Below are positions 1 to 5,450 of a DNA stretch of 5,924 nucleotides, piece by piece (position 1 is the stretch's first letter; each line of letters opens with the position of its first letter). Source of the stretch: an uncultured Actinomycetes bacterium. Its GTDB lineage: Bacteria; Actinomycetota; Actinomycetes; S36-B12. Position numbers and translations under genes: made by a program. The DNA is taken from NCBI GenBank assembly GCA_903918595.1, contig CAIXFB010000262.1, forward strand, positions 1-5,924, in the 5' to 3' direction. The notes under the pieces are model-generated. The model was not told the DNA's origin and searched no databases. It saw nothing but the letters and a program-made list of their open reading frames with translations.

Positions 1-7
1 AGACCGG

Positions 8-1117
8 CTAGTCCGAACCTGTCACTGCAGCGAGTTGCCCGCAGGCACCATCGATCTCCCGGCCCCGGGTATCTCGAACCGTCACCGCCACTCCGTGGGA
101 TTGCAGTGTGCGCACAAATGCAGCTTCATCCTGCGGCCGAGAAGCAGTCCACTTTGACCCAGGAGTCGGGTTCAGTGGGATGAGGTTCACATGCACCAGA
201 TGACCTGCGAGTAGTTCACCCAACAGATTTGCCCGCCAAACCTGATCATTAATGTCCTTGATCAATGCATACTCAATGCTGACACGCCGACCTGTCTGCT
301 TTGTGAAATACCAAGCAGCATCCAAAACCTCTGCAACCGGCCAGCGGGTATTGACAGGGACCAGGGTGTCGCGCAACTCATCATCTGGCGTGTGCAGTGA
401 GATCGCAAGGGTCACCGGGATACCTTCATCGGCCAGTTGTCGGATACGTGGGACGAGCCCGACAGTGGAAACCGTGATCCCCCTGGCGCTCATTCCAAGG
501 CCCTCCGGCGGATCATCAACGAGACGATGCACTGCACCCACTACCGAGTTGTAATTGGCCAGCGGCTCCCCCATGCCCATGAACACCACGTTCGACACCC
601 GACCTGGCCCACCTGCGACCTCGCCGCGCTGAAGTGCACGCCCACCTGCAATCACCTGCTCAACGATTTCAGCGGTAGATAAATTACGAGTCAGTCCTGC
701 TTGCCCCGTGGCACAGAATGGGCAATTCATTCCGCAGCCGGCCTGCGAAGAGATGCATACGGTTACCCGCTCCGGGTAACGCATCAGGACGCTTTCAACG
801 AGGGCCCCATCAAAGAGTTTCCAGACCGTCTTGACCGTGGTTCCCTCATCGCAGTCAATGGAACGAATTGGGGTGAGCAACTGCGGAAGCAAGGCCTCTG
901 AAATCACTTCAGCATGTGCCGCCGACACATCCGACCATGTTGAAGGATCATCTTCTAACCGAACCAGCCAATGCCGTGAAACCTGATCCGCACGAAAACC
1001 GGGCAGACCCAAGTCTGTGACAGCTTGCTTGCGCCCAGCCAAATCGAGATCGAGCAGATGCCTAGGCGGCTTACCGCGCCGTGGCGATTCAAATATGAGT
1101 TCTCCAGGTTCTGGCAT
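8..1117 (-). CDS. rlmN: RlmN, dual-specificity 23S rRNA (A2503-C2) / tRNA (A37-C2) methyltransferase
   Basis: Radical-SAM enzyme that methylates C2 of A2503 in 23S rRNA and of A37 in some tRNAs, in the cytoplasm. The protein is 369 aa, normal for the family. The N-terminal part (about 1-105) is the RNA-binding accessory domain. The CX3CX2C iron-sulfur motif is seen as C128, C132 and C135 (CGMNCPFC), followed by GMGEP at 181-185. The two extra cysteines that distinguish RlmN-type chemistry are present: C121 in VTVCISSQAGC and C359 in ACGQL near the C-terminus, matching E. coli C118 and C355. A longer reading begins at 1165, but I chose the ATG at 1117 because MPEPGELIFESPRRG looks like the usual actinobacterial start and because it overlaps the cdsA stop by one base (TAATG), which suggests translational coupling. 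It is the last operon gene in the window. The absence of the extra Cfr-type features was not assessed; RlmN is much the likelier call. Confidence 0.96.
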   Translation of the reverse strand: MPEPGELIFESPRRGKPPRHLLDLDLAGRKQAVTDLGLPGFRADQVSRHWLVRLEDDPSTWSDVSAAHAEVISEALLPQLLTPIRSIDCDEGTTVKTVWKLFDGALVESVLMRYPERVTVCISSQAGCGMNCPFCATGQAGLTRNLSTAEIVEQVIAGGRALQRGEVAGGPGRVSNVVFMGMGEPLANYNSVVGAVHRLVDDPPEGLGMSARGITVSTVGLVPRIRQLADEGIPVTLAISLHTPDDELRDTLVPVNTRWPVAEVLDAAWYFTKQTGRRVSIEYALIKDINDQVWRANLLGELLAGHLVHVNLIPLNPTPGSKWTASRPQDEAAFVRTLQSHGVAVTVRDTRGREIDGACGQLAAVTGSD

Positions 1118-1965
1118 TAGGTGACCACGATTCCTGAGCCCAAGAACAAGGTGAAAAGTGCCCACGACGCGAAAGCATTAGGCACTAATGAGTCAAGGCG
1201 ATCCATCATGCCGCCGTGCCCCGGCAGGAGTGACCCCATGTCTTTGACACCAAGGTCACGCTTAATGGCACTCTCGGCAAAGTCGCCAGCTGTTGCAGTC
1301 ACTGCAAGCACGGCACCAGCGATCACGCCTTGCCACCAGAGAGCATCGAGCAGGTAGACGAATGACAGGGCTCCCACCGCGCATTGAAGAATCAGTGAGC
1401 CTGCAAAGCCCTCCCATGATTTCTTAGGGCTGATCTCAGCAGCAATCGGATGCTTGCCAAAAAGCACACCTGCCGCATACCCGCCGATGTCATTTGAGAC
1501 CGTGAGCAAGATAAACACCATAACTCGAGCAGGCCCGTTATCAGCGGCCAACGTGATCATGAGGAAGCCAGCCATGAATGGCAGATAGGCGATGATGAAT
1601 CCAGAAGCAGTGACGTCGGCTACATAGCCACTTGTGCCACGGCGAATCCGCCACACCATCGCAAGCAGAATGATCACGCCGAAACCGGTGGCCATCGATT
1701 CCAGGCCGCCCGTATACGCCAGCGCCGGCAAAATGGCTGCCGCTGCGTAGACCGGAGTCCGTGCGACGCGTACTCCACGCCTAGCTAAGGCATCCACAAA
1801 TTCACGGACTGCGATAAGTAGCGCGATTATGACAACAATTCCGAAAAGCCATTTCACCGTGAACAAACTCACGACCACAATGAGAACAAGCACTACAGCG
1901 GATGCGATTGCGGCAGGCAAATTTCTGCCAGCCCTTGAAGGTGACGGGTTAGCTGGTTGACCCAT
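1117..1965 (-). CDS. cdsA: Phosphatidate cytidylyltransferase (CDP-diacylglycerol synthase)
   Basis: Integral membrane enzyme converting phosphatidic acid and CTP to CDP-diacylglycerol and pyrophosphate, the branch point to phosphatidylglycerol, cardiolipin and phosphatidylinositol. The 282-aa protein is mostly hydrophobic, with about eight or nine membrane segments (roughly 17-35, 38-56, 73-88, 93-107, 121-140, 147-166, 190-208, 211-228, 262-280). The family signature is complete at 232-258: S232, K235-R236, K241-D242, H250-G-G and D255-R-L-D258. SNDIGGYAAG (157-166) and SPKKSWEG (179-186) are further family blocks carrying catalytic or metal-binding polar residues. The short basic N-terminus before the first segment is typical of actinobacterial CdsA. 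The ATG lies 4 nt after the frr stop with a GAGGT ribosome-binding site inside the frr end, so the pair is probably coupled. PyrH, two genes upstream, feeds the pyrimidine pathway that supplies its CTP. Confidence 0.96.
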   Translation of the reverse strand: MGQPANPSPSRAGRNLPAAIASAVVLVLIVVVSLFTVKWLFGIVVIIALLIAVREFVDALARRGVRVARTPVYAAAAILPALAYTGGLESMATGFGVIILLAMVWRIRRGTSGYVADVTASGFIIAYLPFMAGFLMITLAADNGPARVMVFILLTVSNDIGGYAAGVLFGKHPIAAEISPKKSWEGFAGSLILQCAVGALSFVYLLDALWWQGVIAGAVLAVTATAGDFAESAIKRDLGVKDMGSLLPGHGGMMDRLDSLVPNAFASWALFTLFLGSGIVVT

Positions 1966-1969
1966 GCGA

Positions 1970-2536
1970 TCAGACCTCGAGCAGTTCTGTTTCTTTATGC
2001 TTCAGAATCTCGTCGACATGTTCAACATGCTTATGCGTGAGGTCATCCAGCGCCTTTTCTGCGCGGCGCACCTCATCCTCGCCAGCGTCGCCGTCCTTCA
2101 TTAACTTATCGAGTTGATCCTTGGCATTGCGACGGATACTACGAATAGAAATGCGCGAGTCTTCCGCCTTACTCTTGGCAACTTTGATGAACTCGCGGCG
2201 GCGCTCTTCGGTGAGCTGCGGCAAGCCCACCCGGATCACATTGCCATCACTGGTCGGATTGATTCCCAAATCACTCTCACGCAGGGCCTTCTCGATGGCT
2301 GTCATCGCACTCTTGTCATATGGGGTGATGATGATGAGCCGTGCCTCTGGAATCTGGAAAGAAGCCATCTGCTGGATGGGTGTGTAGGTGTCGTAAAACT
2401 CAATATTGATCTTGTTAAACATGGCTGTCGTGGCCCGACCGGTGCGAATGGTGGCAAAGTCATCACGGGTAACCCCGATTGCTTTATCCATCTTCTCCTC
2501 GGCTTCGAGGAGGATCATGTCGATATCTTCACTCAC
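1970..2536 (-). CDS. frr: Ribosome recycling factor (RRF)
   Basis: RRF acts with EF-G to split the post-termination ribosome after peptide release. From the chosen start the protein is 188 aa, against about 185 for the family. Conserved blocks in order are LLEAEEKM near the N-terminus, FATIRTGRA (27-35), the domain II segment around TPYDKSA, NPTSDGNVIR (93-102), LTEERRREFIKVAK (108-121), the basic helix with ISIRSIRR, and the helical end DEILKHKETELLEV. The three-helix-bundle domain I and the inserted beta domain II are both complete. An ATG at 2548 would give 192 aa but has no Shine-Dalgarno sequence. The GTG at 2536 has GGGAG five bases upstream and gives a family-like length, so I prefer it; the ATG at 2518 would be shorter than usual. 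It sits 32 nt after pyrH and 4 nt before cdsA, inside one operon. The function is certain; only the start is in doubt. Confidence 0.95.
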   Translation of the reverse strand: MSEDIDMILLEAEEKMDKAIGVTRDDFATIRTGRATTAMFNKINIEFYDTYTPIQQMASFQIPEARLIIITPYDKSAMTAIEKALRESDLGINPTSDGNVIRVGLPQLTEERRREFIKVAKSKAEDSRISIRSIRRNAKDQLDKLMKDGDAGEDEVRRAEKALDDLTHKHVEHVDEILKHKETELLEV

Positions 2537-2541
2537 CACTG

Positions 2542-2546
2542 CTCCC
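2542..2546 (-). promoter_or_regulatory. Ribosome-binding site supporting the GTG start of frr
   Basis: On the minus strand GGGAG is followed by five bases and then GTG at 2536. This motif overlaps the competing ATG at 2548 (it begins with the last base of that codon), which itself has no purine-rich stretch upstream. The site is the reason for choosing the GTG start. Confidence 0.55.
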
Positions 2547-2568
2547 ATTCACATGCATTTGACGTCGA

Positions 2569-3354
2569 CTATGCCGACACTAACGTTCCGATTGTTTCTC
2601 CGCGCACCGCTCGAGCAATGTTGCCTTCCACCAGCAGGTTGAAAACGACAATAGGCAGGTCGTTGTCCTGGCATAAAGAAATGGCAGTAGCGTCGGCAAC
2701 CTTTAAGCCACGATTGAGCACCTCAGCCGGCGTGAGGAAGTCAAACTTCTGTGCGTGCGGATTTGTTCGCGGGTCGCTGTCATAGACCCCGTCTACACCC
2801 TTGGCCATAAGTACGACCTCTGCGCCGACTTCGAGCGCGCGCTGGGCCGCGGTGGTGTCAGTGGAGAAGTAGGGCTGACCGAGTCCTGCTCCAAAAATCA
2901 CCACGCGGCCCTTATCAAGGTGACGCATTGCCTTCCGGGGAATGTAGGGCTCAGCAACCTGACCCATCGTGATCGCCGTTTGTACCCGGGTTTCGATGCC
3001 CGCTTTTTCACAGAAATCTTGAAGTGCCAAGCAGTTCATCACCGTTCCGAGCATGCCCATGTAGTCAGCACGGGCCCGTTCCATCCCACGTTCAGAGAGT
3101 TGAGCCCCTCGGAAGTAATTCCCGCCTCCGATAACCACAGCCACTTCGGTGCCTGATCGCACCACGTCAGCGATCTGCCGAGCGATGGAGGCCACGACGT
3201 CAGGATCAACACCGAGTCCACCACCGCCAGCAAAGGCTTCACCGCTGAGTTTGAGAAGGACCCGCTTCCAGCCACCCTCAGGAACTGAAGGCCAGGTGTC
3301 CAGAGTCCCCTCGAGGGTCGGTTGAACAGAGGCAGGTACCGATGCGGATTCCAT
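2569..3354 (-). CDS. pyrH: Uridylate kinase (UMP kinase)
   Basis: Bacterial hexameric UMP kinase of the amino-acid-kinase fold. It makes UDP from UMP and ATP in pyrimidine nucleotide synthesis and is normally activated by GTP and inhibited by UTP. The 261-aa protein has a poorly conserved N-terminal extension of about 29 residues, common in actinobacteria, before the core starts at WKRVLLKLSGE (KLSGE at 35-39). Then come IGGGNYFRG (75-83, phosphate binding), ADYMGMLGTVMN (96-107, UMP pocket with D97), IPRKAMRHL (138-146), GAGLGQPYFSTDTTAA (155-170, with D166 and two threonines) and KGVDGVYDSDP (185-195, nucleotide binding). All key blocks are present, so it should be active. The ATG is supported by a strong GGAGG eight bases upstream, so the extension is probably translated. 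The gene lies 29 nt after tsf and 32 nt before the preferred frr start. Confidence 0.97.
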   Translation of the reverse strand: MESASVPASVQPTLEGTLDTWPSVPEGGWKRVLLKLSGEAFAGGGGLGVDPDVVASIARQIADVVRSGTEVAVVIGGGNYFRGAQLSERGMERARADYMGMLGTVMNCLALQDFCEKAGIETRVQTAITMGQVAEPYIPRKAMRHLDKGRVVIFGAGLGQPYFSTDTTAAQRALEVGAEVVLMAKGVDGVYDSDPRTNPHAQKFDFLTPAEVLNRGLKVADATAISLCQDNDLPIVVFNLLVEGNIARAVRGETIGTLVSA

Positions 3355-3362
3355 GGTGGGAG

Positions 3363-3367
3363 CCTCC
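3363..3367 (-). promoter_or_regulatory. Strong Shine-Dalgarno of pyrH
   Basis: GGAGG on the minus strand lies eight bases before the ATG at 3354, within the 29-nt tsf-pyrH gap. It fixes the start that keeps the roughly 29-residue non-conserved N-terminal extension of UMP kinase. Confidence 0.75.
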
Positions 3368-3383
3368 GTTACGCCTAGTGGGA

Positions 3384-4202
3384 TCAGGACTGGCCGGGCT
3401 CGAATCTAGCGAAAGCCGTGACCTGAGTCCCAGCCTCCTTCAAAACGTCGGCCACTGTTTTCTTCGAGTCGAGCACGCTGGGCTGCTCAACCAGGACGGT
3501 GTCCTTGAAGTAGCTGTTCACCCGGCCTTCAATGATCTTCGGCAGGGCTGCCTCTGGCTTGCCGTCTTCACGCGCGGCAGCCTCGGCAATACGTCGCTCA
3601 TTTTCGACAGTTTCGGGTGTCACTTCATCTCGCGTGACATACATCGGGCGCATGGCTGCGATTTGCATGGCGATCCCCCGAGCAGTTTCCTCGTTGCCCT
3701 CATAGGACAAGATGACGCCGACCTGCGGGGGTAGATCAGAAGCCCGACGATGCATGTAGACGGCAACTGGCTGGGCCAAGACCGCGACGCGACCAAGTTC
3801 GAGCTTCTCGCCAATTACGCCAGCCAAATCGGCAATGGCCTGGGCCACTGTCGATCCATCAGCAACTGAGGCACCGAGCAGCGCATCAGGGTCAGCACTC
3901 TGAGCTGCAAAAGCTGCCGCGGCAACTTTGCTCGCAAGGGCTGTGAAGTCCTCGCTCTTCGCCACAAAATCTGTCTCGCACAGCAGCTCGACGAGCGCAT
4001 TTCCTTGATTGGCCACCAAGCCGTTTGAGGCAGTGCGCTCTGCGCCGCGCTTCGCTGCCTTTGCAGCACCTGAGATCCGCAGAATCTCCACTGCGGCATC
4101 CATATCACCGCCGCTCTCCTCGAGAGCCTTCTTGCATTCCATCATTCCTGCAGATGTGAGGTCCCGCAGACGCTTTACATCAGCTGCGCTGATCGTTGCC
4201 AT
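3384..4202 (-). CDS. tsf: Elongation factor Ts (EF-Ts)
   Basis: Nucleotide-exchange factor that releases GDP from EF-Tu so that EF-Tu-GTP can bind aminoacyl-tRNA. The protein is 272 aa, within the actinobacterial range. An N-terminal UBA-like domain spans about 1-50 with the first family signature LRDLTSAGMMECKKAL (12-27). The second signature, ELLCETDFVAKSEDF (72-86), contains TDFV at 77-80, the segment that intrudes near the Mg-binding site of EF-Tu. The core follows, with GEKLELGRVAV (131-141), YMHRRASDLPPQVGVIL (149-165) and, towards the end, VNSYFKDTVLVEQPSV (228-243). The start MATISAADVKRLRDLT is the usual one. The upstream ribosome-binding site is modest (AAGGGA about ten bases away). 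It follows rpsB, its near-universal partner, after 63 nt that can form a stem-loop. Confidence 0.97.
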   Translation of the reverse strand: MATISAADVKRLRDLTSAGMMECKKALEESGGDMDAAVEILRISGAAKAAKRGAERTASNGLVANQGNALVELLCETDFVAKSEDFTALASKVAAAAFAAQSADPDALLGASVADGSTVAQAIADLAGVIGEKLELGRVAVLAQPVAVYMHRRASDLPPQVGVILSYEGNEETARGIAMQIAAMRPMYVTRDEVTPETVENERRIAEAAAREDGKPEAALPKIIEGRVNSYFKDTVLVEQPSVLDSKKTVADVLKEAGTQVTAFARFEPGQS

Positions 4203-4230
4203 GAGTGCTGTTTCCCTTGCATAGTCGGTT

Positions 4231-4250
4231 GAGCGAACCCGGGTCCACTC
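4231..4250 (-). other. Candidate stem-loop between rpsB and tsf
   Basis: In the mRNA orientation these 20 bases read GAGUGGACCCGGGUUCGCUC. They can pair end to end as an eight-pair stem (two of the pairs are G-U) closing a CCGG loop. On the opposite strand the two wobbles become A-C mismatches, so the fold favours the mRNA sense. No U-run follows, so it is not a normal intrinsic terminator. It could be an attenuating, pausing or RNase-processing hairpin that sets the ratio of S2 to EF-Ts. This is inference from base pairing only. Confidence 0.35.
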
Positions 4251-4265
4251 GTTGGAGGTTTGGAT

Positions 4266-5117
4266 TTAGGCAGTGGCTTCTGGGGCGGAAACCTCAACGG
4301 TCTCCACAACAACGCCGCTTTCTGCGGCAACAGCTTCTGCCACAGCCTTATCTGCTTCGACCTGCTCGGTGAGCAGCTCCCGCTCCCACTCGGCCAATGG
4401 TTCGGCAACAACACCCGCTGCACCGGCAGCACGTGCCATGAGTCCCTCGGCCACCGCGTCAGCAATCACGCGGGTCAGCAGAGCAACGGAACGAATTGCG
4501 TCGTCGTTGCCCGGGATCGGGAAATCGACCTCATCGGGATCGCAGTTGGTATCGAGCACCGCGATAACCGGGATATTCAGCTTGCGTGCCTCTCCAACGG
4601 CGATGTGCTCTTTCTTCGTGTCCACGATCCAGACCGCACTGGGGGTCTTGGTCATTTCGCGAATGCCACCAAGCGTGCGCTCCAGCTTCTCCTTCTCGCG
4701 GCGCATCATCAAGAGCTCTTTCTTCGTGAAGCCGGAACCGGCAACCACATTCAGATCCATCTGCTCCAGCTCCTTGAGGCGCTGGATGCGCTTTGCAACC
4801 GTGTTGAAGTTGGTGAGCATTCCACCGAGCCACCGCTCGTTGACGAATGGCATGCCAACCCGCCTAGCCTGCTCGGCGATCGCCTCTTGGCCCTGCTTCT
4901 TGGTCCCGATAAACATCACCGAGCCACCGCGAGCAACGGTCTCTTTCACGAACTCGTAGGCGCGGTCGATGTACGACAGCGACTGCTGGAGGTCAATGAT
5001 GTAAATGCCATTGCGCTCAGTGATGATGAAGCGCTTCATCTTGGGGTTCCATCGACGGGTCTGATGCCCGAAATGTACGCCGCTCTCGAGCAGCTGACGC
5101 ATTGTTACTACGGCCAT
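4266..5117 (-). CDS. rpsB: 30S ribosomal protein S2
   Basis: Protein of the small ribosomal subunit, bound on the back of the 30S between head and body together with S1-type proteins and needed late in 30S assembly. The 283-aa protein matches S2 throughout. Family signature 1 is at 6-17 (MRQLLESGVHFG) and signature 2 at 159-183 (from PSAVWIVD to KLNIP). Between them lie the coiled-coil hairpin region (about 100-150, rich in K, R and E) and KRFIITERNGIYIIDLQQ. The tail (about 230-283) is Ala/Val/Glu rich and acidic, as often in actinobacteria. An ATG at 5150 would add MMGTSPSRSTT, but the ATG at 5117 has AAGGAG seven bases upstream and gives the standard start MAVVTMRQLL. It is the first gene of the operon, preceded by a long structured leader. 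S2 is known in E. coli to repress its own mRNA; whether that holds here is untested. Confidence 0.98.
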   Translation of the reverse strand: MAVVTMRQLLESGVHFGHQTRRWNPKMKRFIITERNGIYIIDLQQSLSYIDRAYEFVKETVARGGSVMFIGTKKQGQEAIAEQARRVGMPFVNERWLGGMLTNFNTVAKRIQRLKELEQMDLNVVAGSGFTKKELLMMRREKEKLERTLGGIREMTKTPSAVWIVDTKKEHIAVGEARKLNIPVIAVLDTNCDPDEVDFPIPGNDDAIRSVALLTRVIADAVAEGLMARAAGAAGVVAEPLAEWERELLTEQVEADKAVAEAVAAESGVVVETVEVSAPEATA

Positions 5118-5124
5118 GGTGGTA

Positions 5125-5130
5125 CTCCTT
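5125..5130 (-). promoter_or_regulatory. Shine-Dalgarno of rpsB, with adjoining small hairpin
   Basis: AAGGAG on the minus strand lies seven bases before the ATG at 5117 and decides that start over the in-frame ATG at 5150. Two bases upstream, GGGC (5145-5142) and GCCC (5136-5133) can form a four-pair hairpin with a five-base loop. It does not mask the site but could hold it in an exposed position or take part in S2 binding; that last part is speculation. Confidence 0.8.
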
Positions 5131-5224
5131 GAGGGCGAGGTGCCCATCACGCGTTGCAGACCGCGGCCAAGCGATCAAGCAACACTCATCGGTTGTCGGC
5201 ACATGCCGGGTGGCTATGCCCCTG

Positions 5225-5297
5225 GTGACCTCCGTCATCTGCACCCACCGAAGTGGGACCGACAGATGACCGGTCCGGCTCAGCCGGCAAAGGTCAC
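5225..5297 (-). ncRNA. Candidate structured 5' leader (cis-regulatory RNA) of the rpsB mRNA
   Basis: In the rpsB sense the RNA can form a three-way junction. P1 is GUGACCU (5297-5291) with AGGUCAC (5231-5225), seven pairs. P2 is CCGGC-UGA-GCCGG (5287-5275), five pairs. P3 is GUCAUCUG (5270-5263) with CAGAUGAC (5241-5234), eight pairs plus a possible U-G, then an asymmetric internal loop and CCCAC-UUCG-GUGGG (5257-5244). The cUUCGg tetraloop exists only in this sense; the other strand would have CGAA. The element lies about 108 bases before the rpsB ATG and just downstream of the candidate promoter. S2 mRNAs are often controlled by S2 binding a folded leader, so that is the leading guess. I do not recognise it as a named RNA family, and no covariation has been checked. 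Confidence 0.5.
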
Positions 5298-5306
5298 GCG
5301 AGATGT

Positions 5307-5324
5307 CATCTGGTATACCAGATG
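5307..5324. promoter_or_regulatory. 18-bp perfect palindrome: candidate operator and/or divergent extended -10
   Basis: CATCTGGTATACCAGATG is identical to its reverse complement. Because of the symmetry, TGGTATACC appears on both strands, resembling an extended -10 element (TGN followed by TATAMT). No good TTGACA-like -35 lies at 16-18 bases on either side. Read towards rpsB, the -10 would be 5317-5312 and transcription would start near 5305, just ahead of the folded leader. Read the other way, it would start near 5326, upstream of the M23 gene. The core TGGTATACCA also resembles operators of GntR-family repressors (GT-AC half sites), so it may be a regulator site instead of, or as well as, a promoter. 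Confidence 0.45.
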
Positions 5325-5393
5325 CTGCCTTCGGGAATTTCCCTGAGGAAAACTCCCATCCGGCCCCCTGAGTCTAGGGGAGGCCCGTATCCA

Positions 5394-5416
5394 CAGCCCA
5401 GCGGGCCCTTGGGCTG
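5394..5416. repeat. GC-rich inverted repeat upstream of the M23 gene
   Basis: CAGCCCA and TGGGCTG form seven pairs around a nine-base loop that itself contains GGGCCC. It lies 34 bases before the ATG of the M23 gene. No T-run follows on either strand, so it is not a standard terminator. It could be a hairpin in the 5' leader of the M23 transcript or have no function. Confidence 0.3.
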
Positions 5417-5450
5417 CTCTCCTCAAGCGATCGCCAACCACTGGCACAAC

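Larger units (their letters stand above)
5118..5450. other. Divergent intergenic control region between rpsB and the M23 gene
   Basis: This 333-bp stretch has no convincing gene. Short open frames in it have no ribosome-binding site and lack recognisable protein content. From the rpsB side it holds the rpsB ribosome-binding site, a small hairpin, a weak inverted repeat CGGCACATGCCG (5197-5208), a candidate three-way-junction leader (5225-5297), the 18-bp palindrome (5307-5324), the short palindrome GGGAATTTCCC (5333-5343) and, nearer the M23 gene, GC-rich inverted repeats around 5362-5384 and 5394-5416. Both divergent promoters must lie here or inside the flanking genes. Confidence 0.8.

Noticed and set aside
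1117..1165. Longer rlmN start adding 16 residues
   Set aside because: The extension is the out-of-frame copy of the cdsA C-terminus, with no family similarity; the ATG at 1117 fits the usual RlmN start and the TAATG coupling.
2114..2785. Plus-strand open frame of 223 aa antisense to frr and pyrH
   Set aside because: It crosses two well-supported genes on the other strand, and its composition is that of a shadow frame with no recognisable motif.
4260..5132. Long plus-strand open frame (290 aa) antisense to rpsB, and a second one at 4273-4959
   Set aside because: The minus strand here encodes S2 with complete family signatures. The antisense products look like no known fold, have no ribosome-binding site, and arise from codon bias of the real gene.
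5118..5150. Longer rpsB start at ATG 5150
   Set aside because: It would read through the AAGGAG site and add MMGTSPSRSTT, which is not part of S2; the ATG at 5117 has ideal spacing from that site.
5193..5220. Possible plus-strand promoter TTGTCG with TATGCC at 16-bp spacing
   Set aside because: The -10 match is weak, and the site lies more than 230 bases from the M23 start; it is expected by chance in a region this size.
5362..5384. Inverted repeat with CCCCT/AGGGG arms as a terminator
   Set aside because: The stem has a two-base bulge and no T-run follows directly on either strand; there is also no gene ending here that would need a terminator.
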